A stretch of DNA of 64,000 nt. Origin: Palsa-504 sp963808615. GTDB lineage: Bacteria > Actinomycetota > Actinomycetes > Streptosporangiales > Streptosporangiaceae. Location of the stretch: positions 310,001-374,000 of the forward strand of contig CAWEGV010000012.1 of NCBI GenBank assembly GCA_963808615.1. The letters are read 5' to 3'. Below the pieces are notes generated by a model. It did no database searches. It had not been told where the DNA came from and worked only from the letters and a program-made list of their open reading frames with translations. Below are positions 1 to 7,424 of the stretch, piece after piece. Positions within the stretch are counted from its first letter, which is position 1, and every line of letters starts with the position of its first letter. Both the position numbers and the translations under genes were made by a program.

Positions 1-1
1 C

Positions 2-940
2 AAAAACGCCGACGCCAACGATGACCTGCGCGGCCTGCTCAACGCCGGGCACCAGCGCAACCGGCCTGCCATCCGGTGGGACGCGGGCACCCGGAGCCTG
101 GAGACCATCCCGACGTTCGCCATGGCCGCGCTGGCCGGGATCGGCGCGATGCCCGACACGATCGAGGACCGCGCCGTGGTGATCAAGATGCGCCGCCGCG
201 CCCCCGGCGAATTGGTCGCCCCGTTCCGGCACCGCCGGGACCGGCCCGCCCTCACCTCGGTCGCCGGGCAGCTGGGCCGGTGGCTCGGCAAGCACCTGGC
301 CGTGCTCGAGAAAGCCGAACCCGTCATGCCGCTGGAAGACCGGGCCGCCGATACCTGGGAACCCCTAGTCGCGGTGGCCGACCTGGCGGGCGGCTGGTGG
401 CCCGGCCTGGCCCGGGACGCCGCCGTGGTGCTGACCGCCGACCAGGATTCCGAGGCCCGGGCCTCGGACGGCATCCGGCTGCTGGCCGACATCCGCGCCG
501 CGTTCGCCGCGCTCGGCAACCCCGACGCCGCCACCACCAAAGACCTGCTGCGGGCACTCAACGCCGACCCGGACGGACCCTGGGCATCCATCGCGCCGTC
601 CGGGCTCATCGGTAAACGGCTCGGTGACCTGTTGCGCGACTTCGACATCAGCCCCGAACCCGAGGCCATCCGGTTCGAAGTCGGCCGGGCCCGCGGCTAC
701 AGCCGCGATGCGTTCACTGACGCTTGGCGGCGGTACTGCCCGCCTGCCCCGCCGAGGGCACCCGTGCCATCCGTGCCAAGCGTGTCTTTCCAGGTCAGCC
801 CCGACACAGGTCAACCCCCTGACACAGATCAAACCGTGTCAGCAAACCAATCCGTGACGCACCTGACCAGCCAGAACACAGATGACACGGATGGCACGGA
901 TACCTCTCGCACCGACGCCACCAACGGCGGTGCCGCATGA
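2..940 (+). CDS. DUF3631 replication-associated protein, C-terminal part
   Basis: The gene runs in from the left edge, so its start is not visible; 312 codons of open frame remain. The readable part has the DUF3631 pattern: a conserved core (NRPAIRWD, then PTFAMAALAGIGAMPDTIEDRAVVIKM split over codons 25-60), which in this family follows a helicase/primase-like ATPase part, and then a Ser/Thr/Asp-rich tail of about 60 residues ending in a GGAA-type terminus. DUF3631 proteins are common in actinomycete integrative and conjugative elements, where they are thought to serve replication; no enzymatic motif is visible in this fragment. Its stop overlaps the next start by ATGA, so it is translationally coupled to the small HTH gene. 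The rep-xis-int order is typical of a tRNA-integrated actinomycete element. The family call is fairly sure; the exact role is inferred. Confidence 0.75.
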   Translation, partial: KNADANDDLRGLLNAGHQRNRPAIRWDAGTRSLETIPTFAMAALAGIGAMPDTIEDRAVVIKMRRRAPGELVAPFRHRRDRPALTSVAGQLGRWLGKHLAVLEKAEPVMPLEDRAADTWEPLVAVADLAGGWWPGLARDAAVVLTADQDSEARASDGIRLLADIRAAFAALGNPDAATTKDLLRALNADPDGPWASIAPSGLIGKRLGDLLRDFDISPEPEAIRFEVGRARGYSRDAFTDAWRRYCPPAPPRAPVPSVPSVSFQVSPDTGQPPDTDQTVSANQSVTHLTSQNTDDTDGTDTSRTDATNGGAA

Positions 941-1233
941 CCGCAGTTCACACCCTCGATGAAGCCGCCACCATCTTGCGGGTTAAGCCGAACTGGCTAA
1001 AACGTCGGGCTGCGGCGCGGAGTATCCCGTTCACGATGCTTGGTGGCGCCTATCACTTCACGGCAGAACACATTGCCGAAATCGTCCGAATGAATGAGAA
1101 GCGGCCCTCTGCCGCTACAGAACCAAAAGTGGCCCGGCGCGAGACGAAGGAGCGGCGGGCCAGCGAAACGGTGACGATGCTGCGCCCCCGACCCCGGCCG
1201 GACGGGCCACGCCGCAAGCGACCGGCCGCCTGA
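937..1233 (+). CDS. Excisionase-like helix-turn-helix protein
   Basis: This 98-residue protein begins with an HTH_17/excisionase-type winged helix (about residues 4-52: TLDEAATILRV, then NWLKRRAAARSIPFTMLGG and the wing AYHFTAEHIAEI). It is followed by a basic, disordered-looking tail rich in Arg and Pro. Such proteins bind att sites and steer the integrase toward excision. The start overlaps the upstream stop (ATGA), and the integrase remnant begins 29 bp downstream, which is the usual xis-int arrangement. The HTH could equally regulate the element's own genes. The fold is clear; the excisionase role is inferred from context. Confidence 0.75.
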   Translation: MTAVHTLDEAATILRVKPNWLKRRAAARSIPFTMLGGAYHFTAEHIAEIVRMNEKRPSAATEPKVARRETKERRASETVTMLRPRPRPDGPRRKRPAA

Positions 1234-1262
1234 TCTGGCGGGCCGCGAGGAGGCTACTTAAA

Positions 1263-1526
1263 ATGGCATGGGCAGGAAAGCCGGGCAATCTATGGCGGGC
1301 ACGTTGGCACGCGCCGGACGGCAGCGTTCCGTCAAAACCGGGTTTCGCGACACGCAAGGCCGCCGAGAAGTACGGGCAGGCACAGGAGGCGGCAGTCGAC
1401 AACGGAACATACGTTGACCCGCGCGCCGGTCGGATAGCGCTAATCGAGTGGGTTAACGAGTGGTACCCGGCTCAGGACTTGGAACCGACCATGCTTGTCA
1501 ACTATGAGGATTATTCACCGGTATGA
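1263..1526 (+). pseudogene. Tyrosine integrase, N-terminal stump
   Basis: An 87-residue open frame matches only the first quarter of an actinomycete element integrase. It has the arm-binding AP2-like part (LWRARWHAPDGS, then a KAAEKYG helix and GTYVDPRAGRI) and the beginning of the core-binding domain (EWVNEWYPAQDLEPTMLVNYE). The frame then stops at 1526, before any catalytic residue. Full-length relatives are about 380-400 residues with an R-H-R-Y active site, so this cannot be a recombinase. A good ribosome-binding site (GAGG) lies just upstream, so a stump protein might still be made. The fragment follows the excisionase-like gene and precedes the 42-bp tRNA-Pro repeat by 345 bp. A C-terminal integrase stump lies at 8300-8503; whether the two pieces came from one gene is unknown. 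Confidence 0.8.
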
Positions 1527-1753
1527 GATGTTTTGCAAAATTTGGCCGGTGCTCTGCTGGCATGGGCACCATGACTTTGGATCAGACGGCGCTGTGGCTG
1601 TCGATCCCGCCCAGGCCGGCAATGGTTCCCGCGCAGCTCGCGTTATCCCGCGGTGCTCTCGCGTTCCTTCGCGCCCGAACTCGGCCATGGGCCGGACGGC
1701 CTGGCGCGCCGAAGGCGTGCCCTTGACGGCGTACAGAGAGTTGTCACAGCAGG

Positions 1754-1826
1754 GTCCATTACCCGTCCATTACCCGTGTTCGCTCCCAAGGGGCTCCCAA
1801 AATCGGACACCCGGGAACGGGTAATG
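1754..1826 (+). repeat. Candidate integrase arm-site repeats
   Basis: Two head-to-tail copies of GTCCATTACCCGT start at 1754 and 1765, sharing their terminal GT. An inverted copy of the core (ACGGGTAATG) lies at 1817-1826. The cluster sits 45-117 bp from the 42-bp att-like repeat, on the integrase side, where arm-type integrase sites would be expected. The function is inferred from position only. Confidence 0.4.
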
Positions 1827-1870
1827 CAAACGGCAGGCCACTGGATGCCCTGTGACCTGCTGTTTTCCTG

Positions 1871-1912
1871 TCGGGGTGGCCGGATTTGAACCGGCGGCCT
1901 CTTCGTCCCGAA
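1871..1912 (-). repeat. Att-like copy of the tRNA-Pro 3' end
   Basis: These 42 bp are identical to 8572-8613, the stretch of tRNA-Pro(CGG) from the anticodon loop to the discriminator base. The match ends abruptly at 1912, and no tRNA 5' half follows, so this is not a tRNA gene. Duplicated tRNA 3' ends of this size are the usual attachment sites left by tyrosine-integrase elements. The site lies downstream of the xis/int remnants, so it is either the boundary of an element to the left or the left end of the 1.9-8.6 kb island. Confidence 0.85.
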
Positions 1913-2338
1913 GCCAAGTTGCCTCGCTGTCTGCCAGTGCCGCAGCACGACTGGCCTGGGACAGACCGTCCGTGGACGTCCGCTGGCGTCCACCGCTGTC
2001 GGTGGCGATTGTCACTCACTTCGTCACTCGGTGGCTCTTGGGCCGCCCTCGCCCCGGAGAGCATCTGACCCGTAGATCCCCGTACGGGCATCCGCACTCG
2101 TTCAGATCAGTTCGTGACCTAGGCGAGATTGCTACTCGTTGTCCGGGTGAGTCCAGGCAACCACGAGGTTGTTCGTTCCGGTGGCTCCCAGCGTGGCTCC
2201 CATGTGTTGGCGTGTCGCGCAAGGATGAAGCCATGACCGATCTCCCCGCTGACGTCAGGGATCGCCGATTATTTCTCTGCCGCCGATGAGTCGGATAATG
2301 CCGGAGGGACAGGTCGGCCCACGTGACAGGAGATGCTG
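1913..2338. other. Non-coding stretch after the att-like repeat
   Basis: There is no convincing gene here. Short open frames on both strands lack family features and show no consistent codon bias. The region has short repeats (GTCACTC twice near 2010-2030; GTGGCTCCCA twice near 2178-2200) and looks like element-border DNA. A promoter for the next gene probably lies here but was not identified. Confidence 0.4.
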
Positions 2339-2830
2339 GTGCAGATCATTCAGCCGCCACGAGTGGAACAGCGTCCTGAGAAGACCTACCTAGGCATCCG
2401 GGTAGTGACACCATTCCGCGGGATGCTGCGAGTCCGCGACGAGTTGCTAGCTGAGCTTTACACGTGGCTGGCGAGCCACGACATCGAACCGACCGGGCCG
2501 TTCTTCCTGCGCTTGCACGTCATAGACATGGAAGGTCCGATGGACCTCGAAGTAGGTGTCGTCACGACGACAGAACTCGAGGGCGATGACCGGGTCCGGC
2601 CGGGCGTGCTGCCAGCAGGCGGATACGCCACGCTTACTTACGTCGATCACGCCAGGCGCGCCAACAAGGCTCTCATCGAGTGGGCCCGCGACAACGGGGT
2701 CGCTTTCGATCGCTGGGATGAACCCAGCGGCGACGCCTTCGCCTGCCGATACGAGGCTTACATCACTGACCCGAGGACCGAACCGCGCAAGACCAAGTGG
2801 GAGGTCGAGCTCAACATGAGAGTTGCGTAA
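2339..2830 (+). CDS. GyrI-like / AraC effector-binding domain protein
   Basis: The protein has 163 residues and consists almost entirely of a GyrI-like (SOUL-type) small-molecule binding domain. The visible landmarks are the N-terminal strand QIIQPPRVEQRPEKTYLGIRV, a middle segment GPFFLRLHVID with DLEVGVVT, the GGYATLTY strand, the NKALIEW helix and the C-terminal WEVELNMRV strand. There is no DNA-binding domain, so it is a stand-alone binding protein. I prefer the GTG start at 2339 because the CAGGAG ribosome-binding site ends 6 nt before it; the ATG at 2333 would abut that site. Relatives bind drugs or hydrophobic ligands, but nothing here identifies a ligand. It stands alone between non-coding border DNA and a long hairpin. 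Confidence 0.75.
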   Translation: MQIIQPPRVEQRPEKTYLGIRVVTPFRGMLRVRDELLAELYTWLASHDIEPTGPFFLRLHVIDMEGPMDLEVGVVTTTELEGDDRVRPGVLPAGGYATLTYVDHARRANKALIEWARDNGVAFDRWDEPSGDAFACRYEAYITDPRTEPRKTKWEVELNMRVA

Positions 2831-2893
2831 CGGCAGCGCCGAGGAGGCTCCCGGTCAACGGCGTCCTCAAGCGGGCCACGGCCCGCGGGTTTC

Positions 2894-3027
2894 ATCCTCT
2901 CGCCGTCGGCCACCCTCTGGGTAGCGGGCTTGGCCTCGTGGGTGAAGGTGGAGCACACCACGGTCTGAACGACCTTCGCCCACGAGGCCGAGTCTGCTAG
3001 GCCTGTCCTGGCCGATGGCGAGAGGAT
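2894..3027. repeat. Long imperfect hairpin (56-nt arms)
   Basis: Positions 2894-2949 and 2972-3027 are inverted copies. Each arm has two paired blocks: ATCCTCTCGCC-TCGGCCA on the outside and GGCCTCGTGGGYGAAGGT on the inside. They are separated by an unpaired 18-19 nt internal segment of equal length in both arms, and a 22-nt loop joins the arms. The hairpin is too long for a simple terminator and lies between two convergent genes. It could be a small structured RNA, a MITE-like remnant or a bidirectional terminator. Confidence 0.6.
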
Positions 3028-3117
3028 GACCCCTACCCCAGCCAGGCAGTGACCGTGACTGCTCTGCACTTCCCGGTCCATCCTTGAGCCAAAGGCCCCG
3101 CCGGAGGCGAGAGGGGT

Positions 3118-3525
3118 TTAGCGGCGGCGGAGCGGCCCGACCACCTGGGGCCTGCTCGGATCGGGCCATTCGGTTGGTGTCCTGCCGTAGAGCACGTACT
3201 CCAGGTAGCTCAGCCTGCCGTCATCGGCGAACAAGATGACCTGTCCTGGTGGCTCATCACCAGCTGGCACGATCTCAAGTTCACAGGGCAGCAGCCGCGA
3301 ATCCAATCGTGCAGCCGGGGCGTCGGTCCCGACCTGCAGATCAACCGATGGGCAGCCGCAATCGCATTGGCCCACGACGACCGTGGACTTGAGCTGTTCC
3401 CGAAGGTCATTCGCGCCGCGGAAGTCGACTGACAGCACAATATCGAGCATGAGCCGCTGCTGCGGAGTGAGCGGCCTGGGCGGATCGATCTTCACCCGCC
3501 AAGTTTGCCCTGCGCACCGGTTCAC
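3118..3525 (-). CDS. Conserved hypothetical protein with CxCGCPSVDL motif
   Basis: The protein has 135 residues and no recognised catalytic domain. Its central segment (LTPQQRLMLDIVLSVDFRGANDLREQ, then VVGQCDCGCPSVDLQV) resembles an actinobacterial family of unknown function, in which a Cys-rich turn follows an N-terminal helix. The second half is rich in beta strands (VILFADDGRLSYLEYVLYG). Relatives usually begin close to the LTPQQR helix, so the first 17 residues may be an extension. The IS701-like left end begins only 15 bp upstream of the start, so the native promoter was probably displaced. The three clustered cysteines might bind metal, but this is untested. Confidence 0.65.
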   Translation of the reverse strand: MNRCAGQTWRVKIDPPRPLTPQQRLMLDIVLSVDFRGANDLREQLKSTVVVGQCDCGCPSVDLQVGTDAPAARLDSRLLPCELEIVPAGDEPPGQVILFADDGRLSYLEYVLYGRTPTEWPDPSRPQVVGPLRRR

Positions 3526-3540
3526 CGCGAGTGCAGCCCA

Positions 3541-3562
3541 GTACTACAGTCCCGGTTCGTGA
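3541..3562 (+). repeat. Left terminal inverted repeat of the IS701-like element
   Basis: The end begins GTACTACAGTCCCGGTTCGT and continues GA. Its inverted partner at 6099-6120 differs at three of 22 positions, and the one at 5069-5090 at seven. It lies 76 bp before the transposase start. Confidence 0.7.
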
Positions 3563-3637
3563 TGTAGCGCGTGTGTGATCATGGTCTGCCAAGACCCGCA
3601 GTGGGCGGCGAGACGGCCACCTGGGTGATCATGCTTT

Positions 3638-5056
3638 GTGCGAAGACAAGATCAGCAGGTGGCCGCCGCGGCCATCGTAGAAGATGGCCGCTGGCTGGGG
3701 GTACTGCGGGATGACTTGCAAGCGCTGCTGGCGCCGGTGTTCTGCCAGGCGAGGTCGCGCCTGGCGGCGTTTGCTTACATCGGCGCGCTGCTGGCCGAGC
3801 CCGCAGATCACCGGTCGTGCTGGCAGCTCGCCGAGGCGGCCGGGCACGGGTCGCCGCGGCGGATGCAGGCGCTACTGGCCGAGCATGCCTGGGACTGGAA
3901 GGCGGCGCTGCGCGCGGTGCAGCGGTTTATCCTCGCCCAGCTGGGCGATCCTGGGGCGGTGCTGGTCCTGGATGAAACCGCGGAGCTGAAGAAGGGGCAG
4001 ATGACGGTGGGGGTGGCCCGCCAGTACGCCGGGATCACCGGCCAGGTGGAGAACTGCCAGACCGTGGTGAACTGCGCGTACGTCACCGCCCGCGGGCACA
4101 CGCTGTTCGATTTCCGGCTGTACCTGCCGAAGGCCTGGTGCCGGGACCACGTGCGGCGTCAGCGCGCCCAGGTTCCCCGCGACATGGGGTTCCAGACCAA
4201 GACCGAGCTGGCCACCGAGATGGTCACCGGGGCGGTGAAGGCTGCGGTGCCGTTCGGCTGGGCCGCCGGGGACGAGGTCTACGGCCGCAGCTCCAAGCTG
4301 CGGGCCGCCTGCGAGGACGCCGGGAAGGGCTACGTATTCGCGATCCCGGCGAACTTCACGATCCGGCTCCCCTGCGGGCGAAGGGTCACCGCCGGGTCGC
4401 TGGCCCGGCTGATCCCGGCCCGCTGCTGGGAGACCCGCTCCTGCGGGCGCGGCTGCAAGGGCCACCGCGACTACGCCTGGGCCTGGGCCGCCACCTGCTC
4501 GCCCCGGCACTGTGTGCTTCTTCGCCGCAGCATCGCCGACCCCTCCAGCCTGGCGTTCTTCTACTGCCACCCGCCCGCCGGGCGCGCCGTCCCGCTGAGC
4601 GTCCTGATCGCCGTGACCGGGAAGAGATGGCCGGTAGAAGAATGCCACCAGCAGGCGAAAGGCCAGGCCGGCTTCGACCAGCACCAGGTCCGGCTCTGGC
4701 ACTCCTTCCACCGGCACACCGTGCTGTCCATGTCCGCGCTCGCGGTCCTGGCCGCCGCCACGCGCCCGCCGCCCGCACCGCCCGCCGCGGCCGGGCCCCC
4801 CGGCGCCGGCCAGCAGCCCTGGGACTGGCGTGACACCGGGATCCTCCCGGCCAGCGCGGACCAGCCGCCTCCCCGTGACCCCGGCCTGGTCAAGGTCAGC
4901 GTCCCCGAAGCCCGCCGCCTGCTGCGCCTGGCCGCCACGCCCATGAGCAGTGCCGCCCGCCAGCTTGGCTACGCATGGTCACGATGGCGGCGAAAACACC
5001 AGGCCTGCGCCCGATTCCACCACTACCAGACCCGGCTCCGCGCATCCCCGGCATAA
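3638..5056 (+). CDS. IS701 family transposase
   Basis: This is a 472-residue DDE transposase. The acidic triad is visible as D112 in VLVLDETAELKKG, D212 in GWAAGDEVYGR, and the Glu pair 334/335 in RWPVEECHQQAKGQAG, the last being the typical IS701 E-region. The N-terminal part has the helical pattern LAAFAYIGALLAEP, then SCWQLAEAAGHGSPRRMQALL, which in this family is the DNA-binding region. The length is near full for IS701 transposases, and no internal stop or frameshift is seen. The start is a GTG; the nearby ATG at 3631 is out of frame. The gene lies between the left end at 3541 and the inner right end at 5067, so the element looks capable of transposition. Confidence 0.9.
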   Translation: MRRQDQQVAAAAIVEDGRWLGVLRDDLQALLAPVFCQARSRLAAFAYIGALLAEPADHRSCWQLAEAAGHGSPRRMQALLAEHAWDWKAALRAVQRFILAQLGDPGAVLVLDETAELKKGQMTVGVARQYAGITGQVENCQTVVNCAYVTARGHTLFDFRLYLPKAWCRDHVRRQRAQVPRDMGFQTKTELATEMVTGAVKAAVPFGWAAGDEVYGRSSKLRAACEDAGKGYVFAIPANFTIRLPCGRRVTAGSLARLIPARCWETRSCGRGCKGHRDYAWAWAATCSPRHCVLLRRSIADPSSLAFFYCHPPAGRAVPLSVLIAVTGKRWPVEECHQQAKGQAGFDQHQVRLWHSFHRHTVLSMSALAVLAAATRPPPAPPAAAGPPGAGQQPWDWRDTGILPASADQPPPRDPGLVKVSVPEARRLLRLAATPMSSAARQLGYAWSRWRRKHQACARFHHYQTRLRASPA

Positions 5057-5066
5057 ACCGTGATCA

Positions 5067-5090
5067 GGTCATAACCCGGAGCTGTACGAC
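5067..5090 (-). repeat. Inner right-end copy of the IS701-like element
   Basis: The reverse complement reads GTCGTACAGCTCCGGGTTAT and continues GACC. It matches the outer right end (6097-6120) at 18 of 24 positions and the left end at 15 of 22. It starts 10 bp after the transposase stop, as expected for a right end of the bare insertion sequence. Confidence 0.55.
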
Positions 5091-5138
5091 TTGGCAGCCG
5101 GGGCGGGAATGCACGGGCCCGGCTGACAGACTTGGGAC

Positions 5139-6044
5139 ATGGTTGCTGGCGCGCCGTCGGTGCGGCTGTTGCAGGTGCCGTATGATTCGGGCGTTTTCGA
5201 CGCCCGTATGGGCTCCGGGCCGCTGGCGCTGGCCCGTGCGGGCGCCGCGCAACGGCTTCGCGGCCTGGGACACGCGGTGGAGGAGGTGCTGCTCGAACCG
5301 GCCTCATCGCCTGGCTGGCGCGCAGAGCTGAGGACGGCGTTCGAGTTGCACCACGTCATTGCCGCCGCCGTCACCGCCGCCCGGGAAGGCAGCCAGATCC
5401 CGCTGATGATGTCGGGCAACTGCAACGCCACGCTGGGGGTGCTCGCCGGGCTCGCCCATCCCGGGCTACGTCTGGGGCTGGTGTGGCTGGACGCGCACGG
5501 CGACTTCAACACCCCCGAGCTGGACCAGTCCGGGTTCCTCGACGGGCAGGGGCTGGCCATGGTGGTCGGGCGGTGCTGGCAGGCGCTGGCTTCCGCCGTT
5601 CCCGGCTTCAGCCCGCTGCCCGAGCAGCGGGTCCTGCTCATCGGAGCGCGCAGCCTGGATCAGGCCGAAGAGGCAGCACTGCGGCGATCGGAGATCACCT
5701 GGCTTGCGCCAGCGCAGGCCCGCGACCCCGGCGCCATCACCGCCGCGCTGCAGGTCCTGGCCGGCAAGGCCGACGTAGTGCATTTCCACGTCGACCTCGA
5801 CGTGTACGACCCCTCCATCGCCCCAGCCAACAGTTACGCCGCCCCAGACGGGCTGCTGGCCCACGACGTGCACCGGATCGTGCGCCAGACGGCCGGCCAC
5901 CTGCCGGTCGTCTCGGCGGCGCTGGCCTCCTACGATCCCGCGCTGGACCCTGCCGGACGGATGCGGGACACCGCCCTTGACCTGCTCGGCCAGCTCGGCC
6001 AGCTCGCCAGCACAGCGACCCCGCTCCTGCTCGAGCAGCCATAG
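5139..6044 (+). CDS. Arginase/agmatinase/formiminoglutamase family hydrolase
   Basis: The 301-residue protein has the ureohydrolase fold with its metal-site motifs in order: SGNCNATLG (92-100), WLDAHGDFNTP (DAHxD at 118-122) and HFHVDLDVYDPSIAPAN (D219, D221, D224). Ureohydrolases use two Mn(II) ions to hydrolyse guanidino or formimino substrates. The first ligand motif is usually GGDHS; here the Asp-His pair is replaced by Asn-Cys (residues 94-95). Cys at the His position occurs in some actinobacterial relatives, so activity is possible but the substrate cannot be assigned. The gene sits between two right-end copies of the IS701-like element and is co-directional with the transposase, which suggests a mobile passenger gene. 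The ATG lies 82 bp after the transposase stop and has no strong ribosome-binding site. Confidence 0.85.
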   Translation: MVAGAPSVRLLQVPYDSGVFDARMGSGPLALARAGAAQRLRGLGHAVEEVLLEPASSPGWRAELRTAFELHHVIAAAVTAAREGSQIPLMMSGNCNATLGVLAGLAHPGLRLGLVWLDAHGDFNTPELDQSGFLDGQGLAMVVGRCWQALASAVPGFSPLPEQRVLLIGARSLDQAEEAALRRSEITWLAPAQARDPGAITAALQVLAGKADVVHFHVDLDVYDPSIAPANSYAAPDGLLAHDVHRIVRQTAGHLPVVSAALASYDPALDPAGRMRDTALDLLGQLGQLASTATPLLLEQP

Positions 6045-6096
6045 CACGCCATCAACAATCCCGGCGAAAGCCAGCCTGGCCACTGTCTCGGGCGTA

Positions 6097-6120
6097 GGTC
6101 ACAAACCCGGGCTGTAGTAC
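6097..6120 (-). repeat. Outer right inverted repeat of the IS701-like element
   Basis: The reverse complement reads GTACTACAGCCCGGGTTTGT and continues GACC. It matches the left end at 3541 at 19 of its first 22 positions. From here to 6408 there is no gene; the region has only GC-rich non-coding DNA. Confidence 0.7.
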
Positions 6121-6408
6121 CAGCCGAGATGACAACCGGGATGCCGGGATCGGGCACTGGAGCGTCTGGACCAGTGCCTGCCCCGTGTGGCGTGAGCGGT
6201 GCTGTTATCGGCCTCGCCCCGGGATCGCTGCCCGGCGTGCGCCGCGCGGGCCTCCCAAGGCAGAGCGCGGCGCTGACGCCGGGCCAGCGGCGCCGCAGGC
6301 GCCGCCTTGATCCTAAGTATGGCTAATTTCGGCAACGCAAAGCGGGCAAGCGGGTAGCGGCGGCCCGGGAGCTTGGCACGTACGCGTCGCCTGGGCGACA
6401 ATGCCGGG

Positions 6409-7059
6409 ATGGCTCGTGATGACAGCTGGGCCCAGGTGCTGCGGGTGGCCTTGCCCATTCTGGACGGGTTCAGGCCCTCGGGGATGCTCGGATGGGTGCC
6501 CCGTGTCGCCCCCGTTGTTACCCAGGTTGCTGTCGGGGCCGGGCACTGGGCCGCCGGGCGCCGGCGGCGGGCCCTGGCCGCGTGGACGAGCGCTGCTGGC
6601 TACGGGCTGGTGGCGTGGGGCCTGGGCACCGAAGCGCCGACCCCGGCCGAGGTGCGACAGAACATGGAACAGAACATCCAGCGGCTGCAAAGGGAGGGCC
6701 GGTTGCGCAAGCCTGGCCCCAAGGCCCCCGCTGCCGCCCGGACGCCGACACCCGCGGCCCGCCGCCTAGAGCGCCACCTATCGCGGTCCGCCCCCTTTTT
6801 CAAGGCCATGGACACCCCCCAGTTCAGGCTTGCTTCCACTGTCGTGGGGATGGTCATCGGCGTGTGGTGGGGCCTGCGCCACCCGCGGCGGCTGACGGTG
6901 CTCGCGATCGCCAGCGAAGGGTACACCGTCGTGTTCTATGTCCCCTGGGCGGCCCGGGCCGTGCAGCGGCGCAGGCCGAGGATCGCCGCCGGGTGGGCCC
7001 TGGTCATGGCCGGATCGGTAGCCCGGCTGCGGGCAGCATCGGCTGAACCGCTCCGGTAA
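6409..7059 (+). CDS. Hypothetical membrane-associated protein
   Basis: This 216-residue protein is not recognised. It has hydrophobic stretches at about residues 20-45 and 55-75 (VAPVVTQVAVGAGHWAAG; AAGYGLVAWGLG). A Gln/Arg-rich segment follows, then a Pro/Ala linker, then two more hydrophobic segments near residues 140-190 (STVVGMVIGVWWGL; GYTVVFYVPWAARAV). The ATG at 6409 is taken as the start; an in-frame TTG at 6373 would add 12 residues. Codon use resembles the chromosomal genes. It is isolated, with no obvious operon partner. Confidence 0.55.
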   Translation: MARDDSWAQVLRVALPILDGFRPSGMLGWVPRVAPVVTQVAVGAGHWAAGRRRRALAAWTSAAGYGLVAWGLGTEAPTPAEVRQNMEQNIQRLQREGRLRKPGPKAPAAARTPTPAARRLERHLSRSAPFFKAMDTPQFRLASTVVGMVIGVWWGLRHPRRLTVLAIASEGYTVVFYVPWAARAVQRRRPRIAAGWALVMAGSVARLRAASAEPLR

Positions 7060-7085
7060 GGCCTCTGGCGAAGAACGCGCCCGGC

Positions 7086-7340
7086 CTACCAAGGATTGGC
7101 CCGGTGTTGCCTAAGGTCATGCGGCGGCTCGTAGAACGTGGTCTGCCAGTGCTCCGCATGGCACGTGTCGCACGAGATCCAGAGGTGGCCCATGCCCCGG
7201 CACTCGGCGGCGTGGCGGGCTGGTGTGCAGATGCAGGGCATCCAGCCGACTCGCTGTGGCATGCCGGGCGCTACCGAGTGACCGAATGGGCACTGCTCTG
7301 GTCTGTGTTCGAACAAAGATACGGGCATGTAAATGATCAT
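7086..7340 (-). CDS. Small Cys/His-rich protein (zinc-ribbon-like)
   Basis: The 84-residue protein has a regular spacing of possible metal ligands: CPFGH, then CIC, then a GMGHLW strand and CDTCH, ending in TTFYEPPH. Related short proteins of unknown function occur in actinobacteria. The pattern suggests a treble-clef or ribbon zinc site, but no DNA-binding or enzymatic feature is visible. Two Met codons (1 and 5) could serve as start. The opposite strand is also open here but lacks any comparable motif, so the minus-strand reading is preferred. Confidence 0.6.
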   Translation of the reverse strand: MIIYMPVSLFEHRPEQCPFGHSVAPGMPQRVGWMPCICTPARHAAECRGMGHLWISCDTCHAEHWQTTFYEPPHDLRQHRANPW

Positions 7341-7424
7341 GCCCGGCCTGGCGACCGATAGTCATGGGTCCCGGCCACGACTACGGCTCCGAGGCGCGCT
7401 GTGCGCTGACGTAGGGTGGCTGGC

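Larger units (their letters stand above)
3541..6120 (+). mobile_element. IS701-like element with arginase-family passenger
   Basis: A left end at 3541-3562 (GTACTACAG-type) has an inverted partner at 6099-6120 with 19 of 22 bases matching. A second, more diverged right-end copy is at 5067-5090. The outer pair encloses a complete IS701-family transposase and a complete arginase-family gene; the inner pair encloses the transposase alone. The simplest reading is a 1.55-kb insertion sequence whose transposase can also use a distal end, so that the arginase gene travels with it. No clear target-site duplication was found next to the outer ends. Confidence 0.65.

Noticed and set aside
365..832. Long minus-strand open frame opposite the DUF3631 gene
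   Set aside because: It has no recognisable domain, and its composition is that of a GC-rich antisense frame. The plus strand carries the DUF3631 similarity.
3872..4717. Minus-strand 281-codon frame inside the IS701 transposase
   Set aside because: Antisense shadow of the transposase without motifs; the plus strand has the DDE residues.
7104..7361. Plus-strand 85-codon frame opposite the zinc-ribbon-like gene
   Set aside because: It lacks the regular Cys/His spacing seen on the minus strand.
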